In this document: in pieces, positions 52,001 to 59,408 of the stretch
Layout of the letters: each line of letters starts with the position of its first letter
How positions within the stretch are numbered: position 1 is the stretch's first letter
DNA from: Luidia sarsii
Lineage: Eukaryota > Echinodermata > Asteroidea > Paxillosida > Luidiidae
Assembly: GCA_949987565.1 (NCBI GenBank)
Contig: OX465109.1
Span: forward strand, 17,362,915-17,426,914
Direction of reading: 5' to 3'
DNA: 64,000 nt
Position numbers and translations under genes: made by a program
The notes under the pieces: model-generated
Database searches by the model: none
The model's input: the letters and a program-made list of their open reading frames with translations, nothing else
What the model was told of the DNA's origin: nothing

Positions 52001-55000
52001 CGTCCGGCTCAAGCGATTCGTAGCGGAGCGCAAAGAACTCTTAGAAAGAGTGAGCACAATCCTGAATGTATTTCCCCGTCACGGTCGGATTTTCCCCTTG
52101 TTCCTTGTTTGGGTTTGCGTGGAAGCAACGTCTCTTGTCCGAATTGTTATCCGAATGGTTTGCCGTGTAACGCGGGAAGGAGTGTGGCTCTGAAAGGAGC
52201 CAGTAACTCAATGTTTCGGGCAGTGTGTACTCTGCCCGTTGTCAGGAGACTGCTGGATTCCAACTATCATCTGTGTTTATATCGTGGAATGTCGCTATGA
52301 TGAACAAACCAGGATCCATGAAAATCGTTTGGTGTAGTGGTCGTTCGTTGTAGCAGTTGCGGCCACGTATTTTGTGGAGAAAAATCGGCAGCCAAAGGCT
52401 AAATGTTCGTTAGCTGAATGTTCGGTGTATTGACGTTCGTTATGGCAATGTTCCTCTGTATGACTGATGAAAGTGCAGTGGCGTGGAGAATCTTTCCCGC
52501 CCAGCGCTGCCACTGGAGCGTGCAGAGTACACACTGCCCGAAACGTTGAGTTACCGCCTCTTTTCAGAGCCACACTCCTTCTCGACAGACAAGTGCTACA
52601 TGGTGTCACGGCAAACTTTCCGCTTAGTATTTCCACCATGCAAACCATGCAAGTCTTATCAAAAAAAAATAATAATTAAAGTTTTCTTTGCCAATTTTTT
52701 CAATTTGCTTATGATTTCCTTGATTTCCACAGATTAGGAGATTAGAGATTGATTTAGAAGACGAGAAGGAAAAGGTGGCAACGGCAGAGAGGCGAAGACC
52801 GTCGCAGTCGCCATCCGTCAACGGGCCTGAGCTTGAGCTGCTGGATATTCAGCGTAAGTCCAGGAAGAAAGCAAGCCGGTCTTTGAAGAAACGTTTCATT
52901 CGGTTATCTACTGTATCAATGGCTTACCCTTCTGGCTCAAATTCTGCTAGCCATGGGTATAGAATGACTTGGGTTACGAAGTGACTTTGGTACATATACC
53001 AAGTGACTTTGGTACGAAGTGACTTTGGTACGAAGTGACTTTGGTACGAAGTGACTTGTGGATGAAGTGACATGGGGACGAAGTGACTTGGGGATGAAGT
53101 GACTAGGGGATGAAGTGACTTGGGTATGAAGTGACTTGGGTATGAAGTGACTTGGTTACGAAGTGACTTGGAGATGAAGTGACTTGGTTACGAAGTGACT
53201 TGGGTAAGAAGTGACTTGGGTATGAAGTGACTCGGGGATGAAGTGACTGGGGTACGAAGTGACTTTGGTACGAAGTGACTTGGGTACTAAGTGACTTGGG
53301 TACGAAGTGACTTGGAGATGAAGTGACTTGGTTACGAAGTGACTTGGGTAAGAAGTGACTTGGGTATGAAGTGACTTGGGGATGAAGTGACTTGGGTACG
53401 AAGTGACTTTGGTACGAAGTGACTTGGGTACGAAGTGACTTGGGTACGAAGTGACTTGGGTACTAAGTGACTTGGGTACGAAGTGACTTGGGTACTAAGT
53501 GACTTGGGTACGAAGTGACTTGGAGATGAAGTGACTTGGAGATGAAGTGATTTGGGGATGAAGTGACTTGGAGATGAAGTGATTTGGGGATGAAGTGATT
53601 TGGGGATGAAGTGACTTGGGTACGAAGTGACTTGGGTACGAAGTGACTTGGAGATGAAGTGACTTGGAGATGAAGTGATTTGGGGATGAAGTGACTTGGA
53701 GATGAAGTGTTTTGGGGATGAAGTGATTTGGGGATGAAGTGACTTGGGTACGAAGTGACTTGGCTACAAAGTGACTTGGCTACGAAGTGACTTTGCTACG
53801 AAGTGACTTGGCTACAAAGTGACTTGACTACGAAGTGACTTGGCTATGAAGTGACTTGGCTACGAAGTGACTTGGCTACGAAGTGACTTGGCTACGAAGT
53901 GACTTGGCTACAAAGTGACTTGGCTATGAAGTGACTTGGCTACGAAGTGACTTGGCTACGAAGTGACTTGGCTACGAAGTGACTTGGCTACGAAGTGACT
54001 TGGTTATGAAGAGACTTGGTTATGAAGTGACTTGGTTATGAAGTGACTTGGTTATGAAGAGACTTGGTTATGAAGTGACTTGGTTATGAAGTGACTTGGT
54101 TATGAAGTGACTTGGGTAATGACTTGGGTACGAAATTATGAGATGTGTTACGTGTACATGGTGTCAGCGCAAACCTTCCACTTGGCATTTCCACCATGCA
54201 AACCTTCTAATCTTATCATACTCCTTCTCACAAGAGATTATATACATGGTGTCACCGCAAACCTCCTACCTGGTATTTCCACCATGTAAACCTTCAAATC
54301 TTATCTAGCTTAACATAGCTTAACATTGGTTAACAGAAGCGAAGCTGACATAAGAGCCTGAGCCGGGTTGTGGCCACTTAGTCACTATAAGTAACCGTGC
54401 CTAGAATGTCTTCACTTATTGTCCCTGTTCCAAAATATTTCAACCTGGGATGTTGTGGCTATTTGTAACTGGCTCTGCAAAAAAAAGGTCCTTAAGTCGT
54501 GCCGTGCCTTTGTGCGTAATCGGCTCTTCCACTCAATAGGGGTGGGTTTTTTCCCTTAAAATTGCTGATTTCTTATTTTGTTAAGATTTGATACAGTTGG
54601 TGTACATTCTTTCATAATCAGTTGGAGGAACCGTTAATTTCCATCAATGAAGACAAAAAAATGTAGCATTTTGTGAGCTTCACTTTGCCACTTCTATCTG
54701 CCAGTAAAATGCTTAAATACTGGTAGCCATTTCTCCAAAATGCATTTCATTTTCAGTGACAGATATCTCTGCACGAATTTCGATAATATATATCTCAGTG
54801 ATGGAATGTGCTGCAGAGTTCAAACCTGCATCCAAATGAAGCTTGCTCTTTCTGACTACGGGTATAACTTAAAAGAGAAAAAACATCGACTTAAGGCCCT
54901 TTTATTGCAGAGCCAGTCACATTGGTTTGCAATGGCGCAATCTTTTGCTGCCCTTTTTGTGCCGATTGTTTACTTTCATCGTCTTGACAACCCTGTCTCC

Positions 55001-58000
55001 TTCCCTTTGTCGCCTCCGCCATGCACCCTGCAGGAGAAGCAAGCAGACAGGTGAATGAATACCGCTTCAAGTACCAGAAAGCAGAGCAGGAGTTGGCAAC
55101 GCTTGAAGGCCACGTGAGTATCCGGCTGAGTCCGCAGTGTCCTTCCGCAACTCTGACTTTGTCTGTTTAGCAAATCCCAGCTTATGACAAGTGTAGACAG
55201 ATCTTAACCGTGGACAAGTGAACAGAGTATACAAGACGTGCTCCCATAACTATGGGTCTGTCTGGTGTCAGCACGTCCATTCTACCGTACCAGTCAAAAA
55301 TAAGTAGAATCCACACGAAAGTCCTTTCGCGAAAATATTTTCACGAAGCATGCGCGATTTAGAAATTTTGCCCCACCCCCCCCCCCCTCCCCTAATTTGC
55401 GCTTTTCGCAAAAATCTTTCGCAAAAATAGGTTTTAGTCAGCCGCCAACATGCCTTCTCACTGAACATGGACTGTACCAATCAGGTATGGCCGGGGTGCT
55501 AGTCAGCCATGTCAAAACTTTCTCATCAAAAATGTGAGAATAACTTGAAAAACGATCATGTACGTAGGCCTACCTGAAAAAAAAAAAAACAGTTTGCGAC
55601 ATTTTTGTGCTGTATCATGAAGTAGTAGCTCGGTTTGCTGTCTAGCTTTCTCCTTTCGGGGCATGGTTACGACTTTGAAAAGGCACCCGCGACATTTTTG
55701 TGCTGTATCATGAAGTAGTAGCTCGTTTTGCTGTCTAGCTTTCTCCTTTCGGGGCATCGCTACCACTTTGAAAAGGCACCCGCGACATTTTTGTGCTGTA
55801 TCGTGAAGTAGTTGCTGTCTAGCTTTCTCTAACTTTTGTCAGCTCTTTCTGTGATTCTACTTTTGCACGCGACCCAACCACGTGTTGGTGCACAATCTAT
55901 CTATCGTGCAACGCAAGTCGCTCCCAACTACATGTACCGTTGGTACCCGTTGTTTGGTACAGCCAGCGATGTCAAGATTCACTGGTACCCACAGACGAAA
56001 AGTTCGTCGACACCCACACAGTACGTACTGTTGTGCACAGAATACGCAATGTTTCACAGCAGTCTGGATTCTATTAATGCGCGATGTGCTAACAGCCGGG
56101 CAAACTTTTGACAGCTCTTTCTATGATTCTACTTTCGCACGCAACCCAACCACGTGTTGTTGCGAAATCTATCTATCGCGCAACCACTATTGTGCACAGA
56201 ATGCGCAATGTTTCACAGCAGTCTGGATTCTATTTCATGCGCGCTGTGCTAACGGCCGTGCGGCGGCCGGCAGTTTGATCTGCCCAACTATCCCGTTGGC
56301 CGAACTGCAAAAGGGCACGGCGGCACTGTGCGATCACGGCAATTCGTTGCCGTGAAAATCATCCCAATTTAAGGGCACTGCAGCAATTACATAGGTGGTT
56401 CTATACAATGTTTTGTCGTTGTTTTATTTATGGGAGTTGTTACTTGCCTTCTTCGCGAATGCGCAAATTAGGGGGGGTCGACCAAAATTTCTAAATCGCG
56501 CATGCTTCGCGAAAATATTTTCGCGAAAGGACTTTCGTGTGGAGTCTACTTATTTTTGACTGGTACGGTATAATCCTATGCACAGAGTTCTAGACCTCAG
56601 ATAGCACGTAAGACAAGGCATGTGTACAAGATGAGCTCCCATAACTATGGGTCTGTCTGGTGTCAGGGCATCCATTCTATAATCCAATGCACAGAGTTCT
56701 AGACCTCACGTAGCACGTAAGAAAAGGCATGTGTACAAGATGAGCTCCCATAACTATGGGTCTGTCTGGTGTCAGCGCATCCATTCTATAATCCAATGCA
56801 CAGAGTTCTAGTCCTCAGATAGCACTTAAGACAAGGTACAAGATGAGCCACAAGAAGTAGACTCCTTCAGTTTTAACTTTGGCCACTGAACATTGAAGAA
56901 CATGCCACAACAAAAAAGCACAATAGCAAAGGACATAACACTAGGGTTAACACTAGGGTCAAAAAAAAGAGGCTGACCAGGGAGACAGTGGCTGGATGAT
57001 GCAAGGGAAAATTCATGAAAGTATTTGTATGATAGAAGCTAATAAAGCAATGTGAAATATTGTTCAATCTCTCCACATAGAACTGCACTTTACGCGTTAT
57101 AGCGTAGAGCCCCATTATACCCTTTTTCGCAGAGCGGGTCACAACTTGATTCCACCATGCAGACCTTCACAACTGATCAGCTACATGTACATCTCATTGG
57201 TAATTGAGTTGCTTCCATGCTCTTGTGTGCATAGGTCATGAGACTAGAGGGGCAAGTCAAACGCTACAAGACAGCAGCTGACACGGCCGAGAGAGTAGAA
57301 GAAGAGTTGAAACTGGAAAGACGCAAACTTCAACGAGAGGTGAGCGCCACCCGAGGAAATCGGGTCCGGGGCTGGATTGCACAAAGCCTTTAAGCATGGG
57401 TAACTTAGCTATCAATGGATAATCCATCTTAAGTTGTGATACACTGCAAGATTTCTGTGCATCGCTCATCGTCTTGCGATTGATCGCAAGTTACGATGAG
57501 TTTGGTGAAATCGACCGCAGGGGAGATTTGGAGGCGAGTGAAAAGCTTAACCCCGATGCGCCGTAAACTCTTTATCTCAAAGTGGACTTTAAACTCAAAA
57601 CCTACATGTACATGTAGGTCAGTTTAATGGGAGTCAAGAGGACCTTTGAAAGGACTTTAAAACTGAGTGGGATTGGAACCTAGGTCAATGTAATGGGAGT
57701 CAAGGGTAACTTTGAAAGGACTTTAAAACTGAGTGGGATTGGAACCTAGGTCAGTGTAATGTGAGTCAAGAGGACCTTTGAAAGGACTTAAAAACTGAGT
57801 GGGATTTGAACCTAGGTCAGTGTAATGGGAGTCAAGGGGAAACTTTGAAAGGACTTTAAAACTTAGTGGGATTTGAACCTAGGTCAGTATAATGGAAGTC
57901 AAGAGGACCTTTGAAAGTGAGTGGGATTGGAACCTAGGTCAGTGTAATGGGAGTCAATGGGACCTTTGAAAGGACTTTAAAACTGAGTGGGATTGGAACC

Positions 58001-59408
58001 TAGGTCAGTATAATGGGAGTCAAGGAAATCTTTGAAAGGACTTTAAAACTGAGTGGGATTGGAACCTAGGTCAATGTAATGGGAGTCAAGGAAATCTTTT
58101 AAAGGACTTTAAAACTGAGTGGGATTTGAACCTAGGTCAGTGTAATGTGAGTCAAGAGGACCTTTGAAAGGACTTTAAAACCGAGTGGGATTGGAACCTA
58201 GGTCAGTGTAATGGGAGTCAAGGGGACCATTGAAAGTGAGTGGGATTGGAACCTAGGTCAGTGTAATGGGAGTCAAGGGTAACTTTGAAAGGACTTAAAA
58301 ACTGAGTGGGATTTGAACCTAGGTCAGTGTAATGGGAGTCAAGGGGAAACTTTGAAAGGGCTTTAAAACTGAGTGGGATTGGAACCTAGGTCAGTATAAT
58401 GGGATTCAAGAGGACCTTTGAAAGTGAGTGGGATTGGAACCTAGGTCAATTTAATGGGAGTCAAGAGGACCTTTGAAAGGACTTTAAAACTGAGTGGGAT
58501 GGGAACCTACGTCAATTTAATGGGAGTCAAGAGGACCTTTGAAAGGACTTTAAAACTGAGTGGGATTCGAACCTACATCAATTTAATGGGAGTCAAGAGG
58601 ACCTTTGAAAGGACTTTAAAACTGAGTGGGATGGGAACCTACGTCAATTTAATGGGAGTCAAGAGGACCTTTGAAAGGACTTTAAAACTGAGTGGGATTG
58701 GAACCTAGGTCAGTGTAATGGAAGTCAAGGGTAACTTTGAAAGGACTTTAAAACCGAGTGGGATTGGAACCTAGGTCAGTAAAATGGGAGTCAAGGGGAC
58801 CTTTGAAAGTGAGTGGGATTGGAACCTAGGTCAGTGTAATGGGAGTCAAGGAAATCTTTTAAAGAACTTTAAAACTGAGTGGGATTGGAACCTAGGTCAG
58901 TCTAATGGGAGTCAAGGAAATCTTTGAAAGGACTTTAAAACTGAGTGGGACTGGAACCTGGGTCAGTGTAACGGAAGTCAAGGGTAACCAGTGTTACACT
59001 ATTTATGACTCTGTGGGTCGTGATTGCTTCTCTTTACAACCTGCTGCTTAACAAATGAAATAATTCAAGTTACCTAGAATGCCCTTCACCGCATGGCTGG
59101 CTAGCTCAGGCATGGGGGTTCAGATCCCCGTTCTGTCAGTTTTGTCTGGCCTCCAATCCAGTGGGACTACAGTGCTATCTATCCAGTGGGGCTACAGTCC
59201 TACCCTATCCTATCCTATCCTTTTCCATTTGCTTACTGTGATAGCACCAAGATTGATTGATATCTTTCCCCCCCCCCCCCCCCGAATCTTTTTCGGCCCC
59301 CAGCTCCGCACCTTGAGAGACAAGAACGAGGAGTTTGAGACGGAGAACAGTCACCTGACCAAACGTCTGGAGAAGCTCAAGACCGCCAAGCTGAGTCTAA
59401 TCAAGTGA
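30883..59408 (+). CDS. LRRFIP2: LRRFIP1/2 orthologue (leucine-rich repeat flightless-interacting protein), 12 coding exons, 441 aa
   Basis: Exons: 30883-31023, 35301-35387, 36169-36222, 40716-40820, 44967-45017, 48759-48929, 50853-50945, 51837-52049, 52733-52853, 55034-55113, 57235-57339, 59304-59408; 1326 nt, all phases compatible. Conserved family blocks: [20 protein letters not shown] (N-terminal region), a serine-rich [30 protein letters not shown] (first coiled coil), [20 protein letters not shown] (core), [19 protein letters not shown] and [11 protein letters not shown] (C-terminal coiled coil). Vertebrate LRRFIPs bind Flightless-I, and LRRFIP2 binds Dishevelled and acts in Wnt and TLR signalling; it is cytoplasmic. 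Exons 1-8 are phase 0 throughout, so exon skipping would keep frame, as in the heavily alternatively spliced vertebrate genes. The single symbol is a choice: the gene may predate the LRRFIP1/LRRFIP2 split. Confidence 0.93.
31496..32886. mobile_element. hAT-like non-autonomous element with CAGGGCAGGAA termini, 1391 bp
   Basis: Left end CAGGGCAGGAACTCC, right end TTTCCTGCCCTG; both ends are rich in GGGCACGGCAATT words. CACGTG flanks both sides (31490-31495 and 32887-32892), a 6-bp direct repeat. The CAGGG start suggests hAT but the duplication is shorter than the usual 8 bp. The interior (about 31826-32460) is also found inside the element at 55285-56568. LRRFIP intron 1. Confidence 0.6.
33090..35300. 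other. LRRFIP2: LRRFIP intron 1, distal part
   Basis: Non-coding; several blocks of tacatgtacatg palindromic microsatellite (for example 34090-34145 and 34980-35003). No exon found. Confidence 0.4.
35301..35387 (+). CDS. LRRFIP2: LRRFIP exon 2 (residues 48-76)
   Basis: Acceptor gatttccag, donor gag/gtaacc. Encodes [20 protein letters not shown] then RELERMQKE, the strongest family signature (vertebrate AEARLAAKRAARAEAR...RMRELERQQKE). Phase 0-0. Confidence 0.95.
35560..36010 (+). repeat. Degenerate tandem array carrying about ten inverted CCAAT boxes
   Basis: A roughly 40-60 bp unit built on TTTGATTGGCTGG...ATGTCACATG; GATTGGC or close variants at about 35566, 35606, 35648, 35688, 35780, 35821, 35865, 35905, 35957 and 35995. 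Reverse complement is CAGCCAATCA, close to the NF-Y consensus. Lies about 175 bp after exon 2 in intron 2. Confidence 0.6.
36169..36222 (+). CDS. LRRFIP2: LRRFIP exon 3 (residues 77-94)
   Basis: Acceptor ccaatttag, donor tgt/gtaagt; 18 codons, [18 protein letters not shown]. Charged continuation of the N-terminal helix. Phase 0-0, so it can be skipped without a frame change. Confidence 0.82.
36677..36845. repeat. Dispersed repeat, family K
   Basis: TGGAACATCACTATAACAAA...GCTGTAAAGAACATGCC...GTGGCCACGCACACAACTGC...TATACCGAACAATTTTC; same order as the other family K copies. Confidence 0.55.
38743..39060 (+). repeat. SINE family B with tRNA head and duplicated tail
   Basis: Upstream tail-like part (GAGGTTTTGCCCTTGCTCGA...GAGCAAGGGCAAAAACCTCA), then tRNA-like head 38930-38996 with acceptor pairing CAGCTCG/CGAGCTG and perfect T-arm GCGGGTTCGAATCCCGC, then GCCTGAAATA...CAGGCATCGGGCAAAGCACTG. 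The anticodon arm does not pair, so not a functional tRNA. Confidence 0.75.
39431..39525. repeat. Stem-loop repeat, family P (diverged)
   Basis: CTAGAGGCTGACGTTTTGAT...GGACCTCCCTCAAAATCCTACGAGGATCAAAAACATCAAGCCCT, shortened left arm. Confidence 0.55.
39768..40234. mobile_element. 467-bp inverted-repeat element, PIF/Harbinger-like
   Basis: Termini AGCCGTGTCAGCACTGGACTTA and TAAGTCCAGTGCGGACGCGGCT; TTA on both sides (39765-39767 and 40235-40237), a 3-bp duplication as in PIF/Harbinger. Interior is rich in ACCGAG, GGTAAACT and mirrored motifs, a foldback. LRRFIP intron 3. Confidence 0.6.
40716..40820 (+). CDS. LRRFIP2: LRRFIP exon 4 (residues 95-129)
   Basis: Acceptor ttgttttttag, donor aag/gtaaaa. 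[20 protein letters not shown] then [15 protein letters not shown]; the SSRRGSxDS cluster is a family landmark and a likely phosphorylation site. Phase 0-0. Confidence 0.88.
40888..40980. repeat. Poly-C and CA microsatellites
   Basis: Two C-run plus (CA)n tracts just downstream of exon 4. Confidence 0.8.
41337..41494 (+). repeat. Stem-loop repeat, family P (two direct arms)
   Basis: Two same-orientation right arms (CTGCCTTTGAGAAAGGTCCT + GCTAGGATCGAAACG) at 41337-41389 and 41442-41494, about 105 bp apart, within a local duplication sharing tgtcctatatcacaatttca. Confidence 0.7.
41656..42857 (+). mobile_element. hAT-like element with decayed BED finger and perfect 8-bp target duplication
   Basis: Ends TAAGGCTGTCGACAAAAGCC and ...GACAACAGCCTTA; the 8-mer ACATACAT is present at 41648-41655 and 42858-42865. 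Subterminal TGTCGCGACA and ACATGTCGACA palindromes occur at both ends. A plus-strand ORF from 41886 includes [20 protein letters not shown] followed by LLHRMHLIH, a BED-type zinc finger as found in hAT transposases. The catalytic domain is missing. LRRFIP intron 4. Confidence 0.78.
42866..44966. other. LRRFIP2: LRRFIP intron 4, distal part
   Basis: Very rich in TGTACATG/ATGTAC words (for example 43000-43085 and 43680-43920). Family F repeat near 44488-44640. No exon found. Confidence 0.45.
44488..44640 (-). repeat. Foldback repeat, family F (single arm)
   Basis: TGTTTGAAACGTCGAGTTAC, CAGTTCTTTTCAGAACCACA, then TTACATGGTGTCACCGCAGA. Confidence 0.55.
44967..45017 (+). CDS. LRRFIP2: LRRFIP exon 5 (residues 130-146)
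   Basis: Acceptor tccacacag, donor tcg/gtaggt; [17 protein letters not shown], a short Ser/Pro-rich linker exon. Phase 0-0. The short, weakly conserved content makes it the least certain exon, but splice sites are good. Confidence 0.7.
46360..46622. repeat. Foldback repeat, family F (inverted pair)
   Basis: Left arm TGACACCATGTAACGCATCT...TGAAAAGAGCCTGTAACTCA; right arm TTCAGTTACCGGGTCTTTTC...TGCGTTACAATGGTGTCAC is its inverted partner. Confidence 0.6.
48317..48476. mobile_element. MITE family H, copy 1
   Basis: Imperfect inverted termini AGCCGATTTCACGAACCTTC and CTTTTCTTGAAATCGGTTGC; interior shares 'ttttgctgcctttgctaat' and 'acgttgcgtaac' with the 59969-60136 copy. Confidence 0.65.
48759..48929 (+). 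CDS. LRRFIP2: LRRFIP exon 6 (residues 147-203), first coiled coil
   Basis: Acceptor ctgccctcag, donor agg/gtatgt. [20 protein letters not shown] matches vertebrate '[19 protein letters not shown]' almost residue for residue, then [20 protein letters not shown]. Heptad-rich coiled coil. Phase 0-0. Confidence 0.96.
48930..50110 (+). repeat. Large minisatellite, 32-bp unit, about 35 copies, starting at the exon 6 donor
   Basis: Unit GAGGGTAGGTGAAGCCAACT + CCTTAACCACCA (31-32 bp). The first, diverged unit begins inside the splice donor region itself (gtatgtaggtgaagccaaca). Every unit carries AGGGTAGGTGAAG, a donor-like sequence. LRRFIP intron 6. Confidence 0.92.
50375..50836 (+). mobile_element. 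LINE 3' end (L2/CR1-like), truncated, with (ATT)n tail
   Basis: Plus-strand frame [73 protein letters not shown]: the conserved domain after the reverse transcriptase in L2/CR1-type LINEs. Then a 3' UTR with AAGCGCCTTGAGCG...CTGGCGCTCTAGAAATG and an (ATT)n end at about 50815-50836, 16 bp before exon 7. 5'-truncated retroinsertion. Confidence 0.82.
50853..50945 (+). CDS. LRRFIP2: LRRFIP exon 7 (residues 204-234)
   Basis: Acceptor cctctccag, donor gcc/gtgagt; [20 protein letters not shown] then [11 protein letters not shown], like vertebrate 'ELERQK...LKEGLRQRDELIE'. Phase 0-0. Confidence 0.92.
50975..51320 (+). repeat. Direct duplication of about 150 bp in intron 7
   Basis: The block 'atgccatcgaaatcagtccg...caatcttggagtatttt...cacgtcctcaacctcagccgcaatatcc' occurs at about 51019-51155 and again at about 51167-51300 with few differences. 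Confidence 0.75.
51686..51745 (+). repeat. Stem-loop repeat, family P (single arm)
   Basis: CTGCCTTTGAGAAAGGTCCT + GCTTGGACCAAAATGTCAGG, 3' part of an arm, 90 bp before exon 8. Confidence 0.6.
51837..52049 (+). CDS. LRRFIP2: LRRFIP exon 8 (residues 235-305), conserved core
   Basis: Acceptor tttttttccccag, donor aga/gtgagc. [20 protein letters not shown] then [19 protein letters not shown] aligns with LRRFIP2 '[35 protein letters not shown]'. Phase 0-0. Confidence 0.96.
52150..52660. repeat. Composite: family F inverted arms enclosing a family K repeat
   Basis: Left arm 52160-52265 (GGAGTGTGGCTCTGAAAGGA...GGGCAGTGTGTACTCTGCCC), family K 52280-52460, right arm 52505-52660 (GCAGAGTACACACTGCCCGA...CTTTTCAGAGCCACACTCC...ACATGGTGTCACGGCAAAC). 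LRRFIP intron 8. Confidence 0.6.
52733..52853 (+). CDS. LRRFIP2: LRRFIP exon 9 (residues 306-346)
   Basis: Acceptor ttgatttccacag, donor cagc/gtaagt; [20 protein letters not shown] then a Ser/Pro stretch and ELELLDIQ. Vertebrate equivalent 'IRKLKLQLEEERQK...DLQFIEMQ'. Ends in phase 1. The intron just upstream contains a tail like that of SINE family A (about 52680-52710). Confidence 0.92.
52960..54130 (+). repeat. Large minisatellite, 16-bp unit (gaagtgacttgggtac), about 70 copies
   Basis: GAAGTGACTTGG + four variable bases (gtac, agat, ctac, ttat, ggat). Variant units occur in runs (agat/ggat at 53520-53730, ctac at 53760-53990, ttat at 54000-54110), showing local unit homogenisation. LRRFIP intron 9, beginning about 110 bp after exon 9. 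Confidence 0.93.
54135..54305 (-). repeat. Family F tail fragments
   Basis: Two copies of ACATGGTGTCA(G/C)CGCAAAC...TTTCCACCATG(C/T)AAACCTTC with TCTTATC, about 100 bp apart. Confidence 0.55.
54466..54920. mobile_element. MITE with ACTGGCTCTGCAA termini, about 455 bp
   Basis: Left GTAACTGGCTCTGCAAAAAA + GGTCCTTAAGTCG; right CGACTTAAGGCCCTTTTATT + GCAGAGCCAGTCAC; about 35-bp inverted termini. No coding capacity. LRRFIP intron 9. Confidence 0.7.
55034..55113 (+). CDS. LRRFIP2: LRRFIP exon 10 (residues 346-372)
   Basis: Acceptor caccctgcag, donor cac/gtgagt; completes R then [20 protein letters not shown] and ATLEGH, matching '[24 protein letters not shown]'. Phase 1-0. Confidence 0.95.
55200..56870 (+). 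repeat. Tandem 108-bp repeats (four units, first interrupted by a transposon)
   Basis: Unit landmarks CTCCCATAACTATGGGTCTG at about 55241, 56636 and 56744, and TAATCCAATGCACAGAGTTC between them. Subtracting the inserted element, the first spacing is also about 108 bp. LRRFIP intron 10. Confidence 0.75.
55285..56568. mobile_element. Tc1/mariner-like non-autonomous element, 1284 bp, with TA target proven by sibling empty sites
   Basis: Termini CCGTACCAGTCAAAAATAAG...ACGAAAGTCCTTTCGCGAAA and a near-perfect mirror, about 120 bp each. TA on both sides (55283-55284 and 56569-56570); the uninterrupted 108-bp units read CCATTCTATAATCC at this place, i.e. a single TA target. The interior 55440-56390 is largely the same as the interior of the 31496-32886 element, including a tandem partial duplication (about 55585-55800). 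Confidence 0.8.
57235..57339 (+). CDS. LRRFIP2: LRRFIP exon 11 (residues 373-407), C-terminal coiled coil
   Basis: Acceptor tgtgcatag, donor gag/gtgagc; [20 protein letters not shown] then [15 protein letters not shown], matching '[35 protein letters not shown]'. Phase 0-0. Confidence 0.96.
57370..57521. mobile_element. Small MITE, family J, copy 2
   Basis: Left GGCTGGATTGCACAAAGCCT, right GATGAGTTTGGTGAAATCGACC; interior GCGATTGATCGCAAG. LRRFIP intron 11. Confidence 0.55.
57600..58990 (+). repeat. Large minisatellite, 66-bp unit with shorter variants, about 22 copies
   Basis: Unit GTGGGATTGGAACCTAGGTC + AGTGTAATGGGAGTCAAGG + GGACCTTTGAAAGGACTTTA + AAACTGA. Some units lack the 18-bp 'aggactttaaaactga' part. 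66 is a multiple of three, so long repetitive ORFs arise (58454-58708), taken as non-coding. LRRFIP intron 11. Confidence 0.92.
59304..59408 (+). CDS. LRRFIP2: LRRFIP exon 12 (residues 408-441) and stop
   Basis: Acceptor ttcggcccccag; [20 protein letters not shown] then [14 protein letters not shown] and TGA at 59406-59408. Matches the vertebrate C terminus '[31 protein letters not shown]'. Preceded by an 18-base C-run at about 59266-59283. Confidence 0.96.
   Translation, partial: LRTLRDKNEEFETENSHLTKRLEKLKTAKLSLIK

Noticed and set aside
58454..58708. 84-codon repetitive ORF as a gene
   Set aside because: Lies wholly within the 66-bp minisatellite in LRRFIP intron 11; openness follows from the unit being a multiple of three.
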